A stretch of DNA of 64,000 bases from Sphingobacteriaceae bacterium (GTDB lineage: Bacteria > Bacteroidota > Bacteroidia > B-17B0 > Aurantibacillaceae), in contig CANGGP010000010.1 in assembly GCA_947453445.1 (NCBI GenBank), forward strand, positions 1 to 64,000, read 5' to 3'. Below are positions 23,755-32,633 of the stretch, piece by piece. A program made the translations under genes and the position numbers. The notes beneath the pieces are model-generated. The model saw only the letters and a program-made list of their open reading frames with translations. It was not told the DNA's origin and ran no database searches. Position 1 is the stretch's first letter; each line of letters opens with the position of its first letter.

Positions 23755-26700
23755 TTGGAACTGAAAAACTCTAGCAAATATTTACTATTAATTTTCCTGG
23801 TACTCTCCGGTATAATGGTTTCACAAAATGAAACCAAGAAATGGTATTTTGGTTATGGTGCCGGTTTAAACTTTTCGAACAATCCACCCACACCTTTGGC
23901 GCTCAGTTCAATGTCGACCACCGGTGCTTGCTCATCCATTTCAGACAATAGTGGAAATTTGATTTTTTACACAGGTGCAGGGAATGTTTACAACTCTTCA
24001 CATACGGTTATCCCCAATGGTTCCGGGGTTGGATTCAGTGCTAACTCCTGGTCGAGTAATTTAATTTTAAAGAAACCGGGTTCGACTTCCATCTATTATA
24101 TTTTTAATGTGGTTTATTCCTCATCGCAGGGATTTAATTATTCGATTGTTGACATGAGTTTGGCCGCAGGGCAGGGTAGTGTAACGGTTAAGAATCAACC
24201 GCTTGTAAATGGCTATGTGTGCGATAAATTAACGGCCACCAAGCATTGTAATGGCACCGATTATTGGGTGGTGGTGCGTGATTTGTGTTTTAATAACACG
24301 AATTGTAGTGGGGCCTATAGTTTCATGGCATATCAATTGAGTGCGGCCGGAATTAGTACGGTGCCGGTAAATTCACCTTATACTTATATCTGGAACAATA
24401 CCACTAATTTTGGCTGGTATCAAGGTTACGTTGGCCAAATGAAAATTTCTCCAAACGGGAAAAAATTGGCCTGTGCCAATTACGGGAATTGGTCGAGTAG
24501 CCAAACTTGGACAACCAATGCCGGCACTTTTGAATTATATGATTTCGACATCTCTACGGGTGTGGTTAGTAATTCTTTGGTGTTGATGAATCAAAATTGG
24601 ACGAGTTCAAATTGGAATAATTATGGCATGGGGGCTGAATTTTCGCCCGATTGTACCAAGTTATATGGCTCGCTTTGGTACAACAATTCAACAGGCGGTA
24701 ATTTGTTTCAATGGGATTTGTGCGCAGGTTCTCCTTCTGCAGTGGCTGCTTCAATAGCCACCATTGCCAATACTTATTCGAATAACAGTAATTACCTTTC
24801 ACAATTGCAAATGGCCAGCGATGGTAAAATTTATTGCGCCCAATGGTGGAATGCCAGCCAAAGTACTTCCATTAGTGTGATTAATAATCCAAACAATTTG
24901 GGTAGTGCATGTAATTTTTCATTGTCGTCGCAATCGGTTGCGCCTGGTTTATGTTATTATAAACTTCCCAATTTTAGTAGCAATAGTTTTCTGCAACATC
25001 CCACGCCACCGCCATTTACACATACAGTAAGTAATTCTTTTGGTTGCCAGTCGGCTGCCTTCAGTGCCACGGCCATTTCCACTTTCACCCAATTGTCGTG
25101 TGCGGCTTTGGGTTATTCAATTGTTGGTTTACAATGGAATTTTGGCGATCCTGCATCAGGTTCGGCGAACACGGCCACTATCACAAATCCTATACATGCT
25201 TATACAACCTTGGGCACATACACTGCCCAATTGGTTATTCAATACAGTTGTGGTGGTGGAACTGATACTTTAAAACAGACAATTAATGTGAATCAACCAT
25301 GCATCAGTGTAAACAGTACTTCCATTACATGCTCACATTTGGGCTCAGCTACAGTGCAAGCCACCGGGGGTATTGGTCCATTTTCCTATACTTGGATGCC
25401 GACCAACCAAACCAATTCTGTTGCAACCGGTTTAAGTCCGGGTACATACACCCTCACGGTTTTTGATTTTGGAAATAATTTCACTTATACAGCCACAACT
25501 ACTTTTAATTCCTTGATTCCGTTGACAGGGAACTTAAGCAACAGCTCTAGCATTACTTGCAATGGGGCGGCCACAGGTACTGCGGCTTATACCGGCATTG
25601 CAGGTGGATCTACTTTACAAATTTATTCGTGGACCAATGGCGTCAATACTTATACTTCTACAAATCCAAACATTAACACCTTAAGCGCGGGGGTATGGAG
25701 TTCAACGGTTACCGATGCATTAACGGGTTGTACTTTGAATAATTTATTGATGATATTACAACCACCGGCCTTAACGCTTAACATTGCAGCCAATACCCCA
25801 ACCGCTTGTGCCGGCAGCAGCATTGCCCTTACAGGAAACGTTTCGGGTGGTTCACCCGGATATACTTATGCTTGGCAAGGCGCAGGCACTGCTTCCTTGC
25901 AAGTTGTGAGTCAGGCCATGGCCGGACCTTACACTTATACACTTAATGCCTATGACACTTACGGTTGCGTTAAGGTCAATACCGTTGGTGTTAATTTTAT
26001 TCCGAATCCCACTTTAACTGTCAGTAATCCTTTTATTTGTCCGCTTCAAACGGCCAGTCTTACAGTGAGTGGTGCCGGCAATTATACTTGGAATCCGTCC
26101 TCTTCTTCCTTAAGCCTTACCGGTAGTAGTTTTACGGTGAGTCCGAACACCTCACAGTTTTATTCGGTGATTGGAGAATCCTTGGCCTGTACATCGATTG
26201 ATTCGGGTTATGTTTCCATCAAACCACTGCCAAATCCAATGTTTGTGTCGAATATTCCTGTATGTGAGGGTAAAACTTTAACCATGAGCTGTAATTCAGG
26301 CACGGCTTATGTTTGGACAGGACCAAATAATTTCACATCCACTGCAGCCAGCATTAATTTTCCTTCGGTAGCATTAAACGCCAACGGGGTTTATAATGTT
26401 ACAGTAACGGCATTAAATAGCTGTACCGCCGCTACTTCCGGCACAGTGCTCATTAAGCCATTGCCAAGTTTGGTGATTAGTCCTTCTACCCAAAGTTTGT
26501 GTGTTGGATTACAAACCGTGAATTTAACCGCAAGTGGCACGGGTACTTCATACACATGGAGTCCGAATCAAAATATTTCAAACAACACAGCAGCTTCTAT
26601 TTTTGCGTATCCATCGGTAACAAAAATTTATACTGCCACAGCTGCCTTAAATGCTTGTACCACCGTGGCCACTGCCACTGTTTATGTGGTTTCGCCGCCG

Positions 26701-28482
26701 AGTCCTTATTTAAGTTTAAGTAGTCAAACCACCTGCGCGCAAGCATTAAACGGATCACCCAATAACATTGTATTAACGCCTTATGGTGCTACATCTTATA
26801 CATTATTGAGTTCGCCATTATTCAACAATTCAAATCCAAATGGTCCTGTTTGTCCTTTGAATTTATCACCGCCATACACCTTTAGCGGTGCTGCAACGGC
26901 CACTTTGCTGGGTTCGAACGGGGTATGTACTTTAAGCAATACTGCCGTGTTTTCGGTGGTGCCAAATCCGAGTGTGTTAATTGTGAATGCAACTCCAACC
27001 ATTTGTGCCGGCGAAAATTATACATTCACTGCCTCGGGTGCCATGTCGTACACATGGAACAGTTTAAGTGCCGGAGCAACCATTAATGGCAATGGTTACA
27101 CAGCAGTTGCCAATACCTCTGCTTTTGCGGTTTTTTCGGTGTATGGCGAAGACAAAGGCTGTTTTTCAGCCACCAAACAGGCAAGTATAACGGTTAACCC
27201 ATTGCCGCAAATTTCTATTTCGCCGAATCCAACTTTTGTGTGTTTGGGTAACAGCACAAGTTTAACTGCCAATGGCAATGCTACTTCGTTTTTATGGTCG
27301 CCGGTTAATTCTTTAAATTTTAACAGTGGTCAAGTCGTTCAAGCACATCCGGTAAAACAAGAAACCTATACTGTGCTTGGCACCTTGAATAATTGTACCG
27401 CTACAGCTGTGGCAGTGGTATCGGTAATGGCATTGCCGCAACCAAGTATTTTTGTAAACAAAACCAGTTTTTGTTTAAATGAAGATTTGGATTTAAGCGC
27501 TGCCGGTGCTTTATATTATCACTGGGTGGCACCAAACAAATTATTGTATCAAGGACAAAAGGTACATGTGCCGATGAACAATTTAACCTTTAACGGTCAA
27601 TTTACTTTAACGGCCATCGACAGCAATGCCTGTGAAGCCAAAACAAGCACCAATATTCAAGTTTGGGATTTGCCTTCAGGTTATTTGCGCAGCAGTAAAA
27701 ATGAGGCCTGTGTGCCGTTTTGTAGCAATTTTCAGTTCATATCGAATGCGGCAAGCAGCGGAAGTGTTGCACAGTTTTCTTGGAAATTAAATAACAAACA
27801 AATTGCGAGTGCCGGTAGTTTCTCCTATTGTTTTAATACAGCGGGTACTTATAGCATTAAGGGTGATTTATCAGGCAGTACGGGTTGTTTTAACAGTGTT
27901 GTTTTAAATTTAAAGGCCTATCCAAAACCAAAAGCTGATTTTAGTTTTACACCTGATAAACCAATTGCAAATACCGATGAGGTATACTTTGAAGCCAACC
28001 AAGAAGGCATTAGCAAATTTAATTGGTCGATGCCGGCCAATGCATTTGCGACAGAAGACATGTCATCATCAACTGCAACATCATTCAAACGTATCTTCCC
28101 TTCTGAGGGCGCGTATCCCATCGCTTTGGTGGTTTCAAATGCATACAACTGTGTGGACACTGTTGTTCGTTCATTGTTGGTGTATCCTGATTTAACGGTA
28201 TTTGTGCCAAGTGCCTTTACGCCCAATGGTGATCATGTAAACGATACATTTTATCCGGTGATGCGCGCTGTGCAGGCCTTTAAACTAGAGGTGTTTGATC
28301 GTTGGGGAGAAAAAGTGTTTGAAACAAGCGACATCAATCATACCTGGGATGGTAATTACCATGGCGAGGCCTGTAAATCTGATGTGTATGTTTGGAAATT
28401 AAAAATTCAAAGCAATCAAAACAACGTATCGTCGGGCAATGCAGAGAAATTATATGCAGGAGATGTTACGCTGATTCGGTAA
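23755..28482 (+). CDS. Giant secreted protein with gliding-motility-type (T9SS type B) C-terminal domain
   Basis: About 1575 residues from TTG 23755, which gives a good signal peptide (MELKNSSKYLLLIFLVLSGI and VSQ); the frame is open from TTG 23713. Residues about 25-430 resemble a beta-propeller (KWYFGYGAGLNFSNNPPTPL; LYGSLWYNNSTGGNLFQWDL; KIYCAQWWNASQS). A PKD-like domain follows (LQWNFGDPASGSANTATITN) and then about eight Ig-like modules of 80-100 residues, each with a Cys pair and YTW or YVW strands. The end is the type B sorting domain: VFVPSAFTPNGDHVNDTFYP, FDRWGEKVFETSD, WDGNYHGEACKSDVYVWKLK. It is probably a surface adhesin or motility-related filament protein like the SprB-related group. 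Composition is rich in Ser, Thr, Asn and Ala. Confidence 0.88.
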   Translation: MELKNSSKYLLLIFLVLSGIMVSQNETKKWYFGYGAGLNFSNNPPTPLALSSMSTTGACSSISDNSGNLIFYTGAGNVYNSSHTVIPNGSGVGFSANSWSSNLILKKPGSTSIYYIFNVVYSSSQGFNYSIVDMSLAAGQGSVTVKNQPLVNGYVCDKLTATKHCNGTDYWVVVRDLCFNNTNCSGAYSFMAYQLSAAGISTVPVNSPYTYIWNNTTNFGWYQGYVGQMKISPNGKKLACANYGNWSSSQTWTTNAGTFELYDFDISTGVVSNSLVLMNQNWTSSNWNNYGMGAEFSPDCTKLYGSLWYNNSTGGNLFQWDLCAGSPSAVAASIATIANTYSNNSNYLSQLQMASDGKIYCAQWWNASQSTSISVINNPNNLGSACNFSLSSQSVAPGLCYYKLPNFSSNSFLQHPTPPPFTHTVSNSFGCQSAAFSATAISTFTQLSCAALGYSIVGLQWNFGDPASGSANTATITNPIHAYTTLGTYTAQLVIQYSCGGGTDTLKQTINVNQPCISVNSTSITCSHLGSATVQATGGIGPFSYTWMPTNQTNSVATGLSPGTYTLTVFDFGNNFTYTATTTFNSLIPLTGNLSNSSSITCNGAATGTAAYTGIAGGSTLQIYSWTNGVNTYTSTNPNINTLSAGVWSSTVTDALTGCTLNNLLMILQPPALTLNIAANTPTACAGSSIALTGNVSGGSPGYTYAWQGAGTASLQVVSQAMAGPYTYTLNAYDTYGCVKVNTVGVNFIPNPTLTVSNPFICPLQTASLTVSGAGNYTWNPSSSSLSLTGSSFTVSPNTSQFYSVIGESLACTSIDSGYVSIKPLPNPMFVSNIPVCEGKTLTMSCNSGTAYVWTGPNNFTSTAASINFPSVALNANGVYNVTVTALNSCTAATSGTVLIKPLPSLVISPSTQSLCVGLQTVNLTASGTGTSYTWSPNQNISNNTAASIFAYPSVTKIYTATAALNACTTVATATVYVVSPPSPYLSLSSQTTCAQALNGSPNNIVLTPYGATSYTLLSSPLFNNSNPNGPVCPLNLSPPYTFSGAATATLLGSNGVCTLSNTAVFSVVPNPSVLIVNATPTICAGENYTFTASGAMSYTWNSLSAGATINGNGYTAVANTSAFAVFSVYGEDKGCFSATKQASITVNPLPQISISPNPTFVCLGNSTSLTANGNATSFLWSPVNSLNFNSGQVVQAHPVKQETYTVLGTLNNCTATAVAVVSVMALPQPSIFVNKTSFCLNEDLDLSAAGALYYHWVAPNKLLYQGQKVHVPMNNLTFNGQFTLTAIDSNACEAKTSTNIQVWDLPSGYLRSSKNEACVPFCSNFQFISNAASSGSVAQFSWKLNNKQIASAGSFSYCFNTAGTYSIKGDLSGSTGCFNSVVLNLKAYPKPKADFSFTPDKPIANTDEVYFEANQEGISKFNWSMPANAFATEDMSSSTATSFKRIFPSEGAYPIALVVSNAYNCVDTVVRSLLVYPDLTVFVPSAFTPNGDHVNDTFYPVMRAVQAFKLEVFDRWGEKVFETSDINHTWDGNYHGEACKSDVYVWKLKIQSNQNNVSSGNAEKLYAGDVTLIR

Positions 28483-28517
28483 CAAGCAATTAAGAAATAA
28501 AAATTAGGAGTTAAAAA

Positions 28518-29468
28518 TTAATTGCCTTGTCGGCCGGCGAGCAAAAACATTACCGCCATGCGCACGGCAACACCATTTTCAACTTGATCTAAAATAATGG
28601 ATTGCTGGCTGTCGGCTACATCGCTGGTTATTTCCACACCGCGGTTAATTGGTCCGGGATGCATCACCACAATTTTTTTACTTAGACTATCTAATATTTC
28701 TTTATTCAAACCATACATCATGGTGTATTCACGAAGGGTAGGGAAGTATTTAATGTCTTGACGTTCTAACTGAATGCGAAGCATATTCGCCACATCACAC
28801 CATTCGAGGGCTTTGCGTAAATCACTTTCAACTTCAACACCCAGTGAGGTAATAAATTTTGGAATTAAGGTTTGTGGTCCGCATACCTTAACATGCGCAC
28901 CTAATTTTTGTAGGCAGAAAATATTTGAAAGGGCAACACGAGAATGAAGGATATCCCCAACAATTACAATTTTTTTGCCTTTGATGCTTCCTAATTTTTC
29001 TTGAATGGAGAAAGCATCCAAAAGCGCTTGGGTAGGATGTTCGTGTGCGCCATCACCGGCGTTGATGATTTTGGCGTTCACGCGTTTTGCTAAAAATATG
29101 GCAGCACCGGGACTGGCATGACGCATTACCACCATATCAACCTTCATGGCTAAAATATTGTTTACAGTATCTACAAGTGTTTCTCCTTTTTTAACCGAGG
29201 AATTGGATGCTGAGAAATTAACCACATCGGCGCTAAGGCGCTTTTGTGCCAGTTCGAAGGAAAGGCGCGTGCGGGTAGAGTTTTCGAAAAACAAATTGGC
29301 CACCGTTAAGTCGCGCAATGAGGGTACTTTTTTAATGGGACGGTTGATGACTTCTTTAAAATTTTGAGCGGTGTTTAAAATGAGTTCAATGTCGTTTTTG
29401 TTTAATTGTTTTATTCCGAGGAGGTGGTTGACACTAAGATGACTCATTCTTTTTTGACTTTGATTCAA
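28518..29468 (-). CDS. pyrB: Aspartate carbamoyltransferase catalytic subunit
   Basis: This 316-residue enzyme makes carbamoyl-aspartate in pyrimidine synthesis. Carbamoyl-phosphate site residues appear as FENSTRTRLSFELA (about 58-71). NSSVKKGETLVDTVN, DGAHEHPTQALLDAFSI and MHPGPINRGVEITSDV are all intact. No regulatory subunit is visible in the window. It is the last gene of the unit that includes pyrR and a DinB protein, and its stop codon merges into an AATTTTTAA repeat. Confidence 0.96.
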   Translation of the reverse strand: MNQSQKRMSHLSVNHLLGIKQLNKNDIELILNTAQNFKEVINRPIKKVPSLRDLTVANLFFENSTRTRLSFELAQKRLSADVVNFSASNSSVKKGETLVDTVNNILAMKVDMVVMRHASPGAAIFLAKRVNAKIINAGDGAHEHPTQALLDAFSIQEKLGSIKGKKIVIVGDILHSRVALSNIFCLQKLGAHVKVCGPQTLIPKFITSLGVEVESDLRKALEWCDVANMLRIQLERQDIKYFPTLREYTMMYGLNKEILDSLSKKIVVMHPGPINRGVEITSDVADSQQSIILDQVENGVAVRMAVMFLLAGRQGN

Positions 29469-29500
29469 AAATTAAATATAAGTGTAATATTGATTGAAGA

Positions 29501-30016
29501 CTAAAAATCTTTTAAATATTTTTCTTTAATCACTTGCATGTGATGATTGGCGTGCCCGCAAATCATGTATCCCAATGATAGAACAGTTGTTTCGCCACTT
29601 GCCATGAAACCTGTCCTTAGCAAGGCTTCTTCATTTAAACTTTTAAAAAGGAAAATGTTCGACCATCTTAAGGCTTCGAGTTCAGCCATTAAATCGCCAA
29701 GGTTTCGGTTTGTTACATCAGCTACTGAAGCATAAGCATCTTCGTCGAAGGCGACAAGTGCTTGGGGGTCTTTTCTGGCAAAGCGAAGGGCGCGGTAAGC
29801 AAAAATGCGCTCGCAATCCAAGATGTGGTTCAAAACCTGTTTGATGGTCCATTTACCTTGGGCATAAGCGCTATTTTCTTTGTCGGCGGGGATGCTTTTA
29901 AAGAACTGCTTACAAGCTTGTAAATTATTGTGAAGGGCAATGAGCACATCATCTTCAGTCACCTTGCTGATATATGTTTCAAAATAAGCCGGGTAACTGC
30001 CTTTGATGGGTTTCAT
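29501..30016 (-). CDS. DinB-family protein
   Basis: A 171-residue four-helix protein of the DinB/YfiT-like superfamily. The usual metal-ligand positions are visible: His in TIKQVLNHILDCERIF near residue 65, and the C-terminal HANHHMQVIKEKYL near 155. Members include thiol S-transferases and many proteins of unknown role. It lies between pyrR and pyrB, and its ATG shares a base with the pyrR stop (TAATG), so the three genes are likely co-expressed. A role in pyrimidine metabolism cannot be inferred from sequence. Confidence 0.82.
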   Translation of the reverse strand: MKPIKGSYPAYFETYISKVTEDDVLIALHNNLQACKQFFKSIPADKENSAYAQGKWTIKQVLNHILDCERIFAYRALRFARKDPQALVAFDEDAYASVADVTNRNLGDLMAELEALRWSNIFLFKSLNEEALLRTGFMASGETTVLSLGYMICGHANHHMQVIKEKYLKDF

Positions 30017-30549
30017 TATTTGTCTTTTAAGGTAATTTTATCTTTGCCGTCAATTTCTTTCCACTCCACTTTTACATTTTGTGTGGTGATTGAATCAATG
30101 GTCATGCCAATGTATTTTGCTTGAATGGGCACATGGCGTGATAAACGACGATCAACAAGTACAAGTAATTCAACGTCGTTTGGGCGGCCAAAAGCCAACA
30201 TGGCGTCTAGTCCGGCGCGAATGGTGCGTCCTGTAAAAAGCACATCGTCGACTAAAATTACGTTCTTATCTTCAATGATAAAATCGATGTTGGTGCGGTT
30301 AGGGATGAGTTCTTTTTTGCGAAAATCGTCGCGGTAAAATGTGATATCAAGTTCACCGCAATGCACGGTTTTGTTTTTTAAAATACTTTGCAATTCTTTT
30401 TGAATGCGGCGAGCCAAATAAATGCCACGTGGCTGAAGGCCAATAATGACTGTATTTGAAAAATCGTTGTGCACCTCAATTAATTGATGACACAAACGTT
30501 TGATTGTAATGTCGAATTTATTTTTTTCGAGTATTATTTTTGCCTGCAC
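30016..30549 (-). CDS. pyrR: PyrR bifunctional pyr regulator / uracil phosphoribosyltransferase
   Basis: A 177-residue phosphoribosyltransferase. The PRPP-binding loop is VILVDDVLFTGRTIRAGLDA (about 95-114), and NTVIIGLQPRGIYLARRIQ and LVLVDRRLSRHVPIQAKYIG are family hallmarks. It can make UMP from uracil, and in many bacteria it also binds pyr mRNA. Upstream of this gene I do not see a convincing PyrR-binding attenuator hairpin, so the RNA-binding role is uncertain here. It is followed by DinB and pyrB with one-base and 32-base spacing. Confidence 0.93.
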   Translation of the reverse strand: MQAKIILEKNKFDITIKRLCHQLIEVHNDFSNTVIIGLQPRGIYLARRIQKELQSILKNKTVHCGELDITFYRDDFRKKELIPNRTNIDFIIEDKNVILVDDVLFTGRTIRAGLDAMLAFGRPNDVELLVLVDRRLSRHVPIQAKYIGMTIDSITTQNVKVEWKEIDGKDKITLKDK

Positions 30550-30641
30550 TTGAATTGCTTTTAAAAGATAAAGATAATTATTAAAGTTTTATGGTCTACG
30601 CTTTTGTTTAAAATGAATCAGTAATTATCATTCAACATTTA

Positions 30642-31094
30642 TCATTCTTTCATCTTGCTATCCATAATGATGGTAACCGGACCATCATTGATTAATGCAA
30701 TTTGCATATCGGCGCCAAAGCTCCCTGTTTGTGGGTTTTGCCCATGTTGTTTGGCAATTTCGGTAATAAATAACCGATACATATGTTCTGCCTTTTCGGG
30801 TTTAGCTGCTTTAATAAAGGAAGGGCGGTTGCCTTTTTTTGTGGAGGCATGTAAAGTAAATTGACTAACCAATAAAATTTGTCCATGCACCTGTTTCACA
30901 TCCAAGTTCATTTTTCCATCTTCATCTGAAAAAATGCGCAAGGCAATTAGTTTTGAAACCAGATAATTGATGTCGTCTGTATTGTCATCTTCTTCAATGC
31001 CAAGCAATACCAGCAAACCCTTTTGAATACTTGACTTTTGTATGGCATTAATGCTAACCGATGCTTGGCTTACGCGTTGAATGACCAGGCGCAT
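30642..31094 (-). CDS. dtd: D-aminoacyl-tRNA deacylase
   Basis: A 150-residue enzyme that removes D-amino acids (and Gly from tRNA-Ala) from charged tRNA. The family start MRLVIQRVSQASVSI is exact; the cross-subunit motif QFTLHASTKKGNRPSFIKA carries the SQFTLxA active-site element, and the C-terminal GPVTIIMDS supplies the second active-site motif (Gly-cisPro in NDGPVTI). Length is normal. It directly abuts the upstream enoyl-CoA hydratase gene without a spacer. Confidence 0.96.
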   Translation of the reverse strand: MRLVIQRVSQASVSINAIQKSSIQKGLLVLLGIEEDDNTDDINYLVSKLIALRIFSDEDGKMNLDVKQVHGQILLVSQFTLHASTKKGNRPSFIKAAKPEKAEHMYRLFITEIAKQHGQNPQTGSFGADMQIALINDGPVTIIMDSKMKE

Positions 31095-31853
31095 CTATGC
31101 TTTCTTTTTAAATTGATTGATGGCGTTTACAGTAAAATCGCTTAATACCAATTTACCGCTCATGCCGGCGCGTTCAATTAATAATTCATCCCAATGTTCG
31201 GTGCCTTGCCAAATTACTTTTTTGAGCATGGTCATGGCTTCAGGATTACTGTTGGCCAATTTATCGGCCAATACTTGAATGCCTTTGTCCATGTCGTCTG
31301 TATTGCTAAATAATTCAGCATACAAACCTTTTTCTTTGGCCCATTGGGCACTTTGCCATTCGGTGGCGTTGATGGTGAGTTGTGCAAAGGCTGCATTTCC
31401 AACTTTGCGTTCAACAGCAGGACCAACCACAAAAGGTCCGATGCCTACCGCCAATTCGCTTAGTTTTACTTGCGCTGCTTCGGTGGCGAATGTGTAATCG
31501 GCTGATGAAGCTATGCCCACGCCGCCGCCAACTGCCTTGCCTTGAATGCGGGCAATGATAAATTTTGGTGCTTTACGCATGGCATTGATCACCGCAGCAA
31601 AACCCGAGAAAAATTTTAATCCCGTGTCGATGTCTTTAATGGCAATGAGTTCGTCGAAACTGGCGCCGGCGCAAAAGGCTTTATCGCCTTCACTTTTTAA
31701 AACGATCACTTTTACCTGATCATCTTTGCCAAGTTTTTCAATTTCTGCGGCTAAATTTCTTAATTGTGTTCCCGGCATGGAATTACTTTGGGGATGAAAA
31801 AAAGTAATGCTGCCAATGCCATTGTTGATGTTTGATTTTACAAATGCTTCCAT
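31095..31853 (-). CDS. Enoyl-CoA hydratase/isomerase family protein
   Basis: A 252-residue crotonase-fold protein. The CoA- and oxyanion-binding segments are present: GDKAFCAGASFDELIAIKD near residue 57 and RIQGKAVGGGVGIASSADYT near 100. The second usual catalytic Glu region reads AVGIGPFVVGPAVERKVGNA. It probably hydrates or isomerises an unsaturated acyl-CoA in fatty acid or amino acid breakdown. The exact substrate is not readable. It sits in a unit downstream of pdhC, nine bases after the lipoprotein gene. Confidence 0.85.
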   Translation of the reverse strand: MEAFVKSNINNGIGSITFFHPQSNSMPGTQLRNLAAEIEKLGKDDQVKVIVLKSEGDKAFCAGASFDELIAIKDIDTGLKFFSGFAAVINAMRKAPKFIIARIQGKAVGGGVGIASSADYTFATEAAQVKLSELAVGIGPFVVGPAVERKVGNAAFAQLTINATEWQSAQWAKEKGLYAELFSNTDDMDKGIQVLADKLANSNPEAMTMLKKVIWQGTEHWDELLIERAGMSGKLVLSDFTVNAINQFKKKA

Positions 31854-31862
31854 AATAATGCC

Positions 31863-32621
31863 TTAAAGATATTCCTTTAATAAATACTCTATTTGTTTTT
31901 TTAGATATTTTCTTTGCATGGGATGAATTTGTTCCCACATAAAAAATTGTTGGCGGTAAAAGGTGAATCTTCCGCTTGACTTGGTGTAAATAAGGGCGTA
32001 TAGGTTTGAGCCTTGGGCGTGGATGTTTTGTCCGGTTGGAAAATAAATAAAATTGACAGAGCTTAGGTTTACCAAGGAGGCCACGGCAATGCCGGCACCA
32101 ATGATATTTAAAAGGTTTTGTTTTTTGTATTGTTGTTCATACATCTGTACCAAATTGGCACCGGTGCGGGTATAACCTGTGGGTACCAAAAATAAAAATT
32201 TGTCATAGTTAAGCTTGTCGGTTAAGCGAGCAAAAACTTCATTGGCTCTGAATTTTTTAATGCTTTCTTTTTGAATGGCAAGGTTGATGATTTCAACAAA
32301 ATCGCGTGCCATTAATCTGGCATCGGCTGAGTCGCTAACAAAATTGGTATTTAAACGGGGTAATTTTTTAAGTGAAGATTTAAGGATAGAATCACAAATT
32401 AAATTACTCAAACGACTTGTTGAATCGTTGAACAGGGTGAAATTGTTTTTGCCATAGGTGATAAAGGAAGAATAAGTGCCACAATACACCGGGGCTTTGA
32501 TACGCGATAAATCTTCATCGGGCTCGGTGAGCAAAGTTTTTGTTTGCATGCAGGCGTTTGTGATCAAGCATATCAAACCAATCACAAGGTAGTGTATGCG
32601 TGAAGTCATCATGCGCCTCAT
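31863..32621 (-). CDS. Predicted lipoprotein, unknown function
   Basis: A 252-residue exported protein. The signal peptide ends in a lipobox (LITNAC, after residue 23). The mature part contains VYCGTYSSFITYGKNNFTLF and later FLFLVPTGYTRTGANLVQMY, then a hydrophobic Gly-rich segment (LLNIIGAGIAVASLVNLSSV) that may be a short membrane or barrel-inserting helix, and a basic, aromatic end. No family is recognised. It overlaps nothing and lies between pdhC and the enoyl-CoA hydratase gene with spacers of 12 and 9 bases. Confidence 0.65.
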   Translation of the reverse strand: MRRMMTSRIHYLVIGLICLITNACMQTKTLLTEPDEDLSRIKAPVYCGTYSSFITYGKNNFTLFNDSTSRLSNLICDSILKSSLKKLPRLNTNFVSDSADARLMARDFVEIINLAIQKESIKKFRANEVFARLTDKLNYDKFLFLVPTGYTRTGANLVQMYEQQYKKQNLLNIIGAGIAVASLVNLSSVNFIYFPTGQNIHAQGSNLYALIYTKSSGRFTFYRQQFFMWEQIHPMQRKYLKKQIEYLLKEYL

Positions 32622-32633
32622 GAAACACAGGCA

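Noticed and set aside
24566-28226. Antisense and alternative frames inside the giant T9SS gene
   Set aside because: They are composition shadows of a Thr/Ser/Asn-rich gene and lack starts, motifs or independent context.
30550-30641. PyrR-dependent attenuator before pyrR
   Set aside because: No anti-terminator/terminator pair with a conserved PyrR loop was visible by eye.
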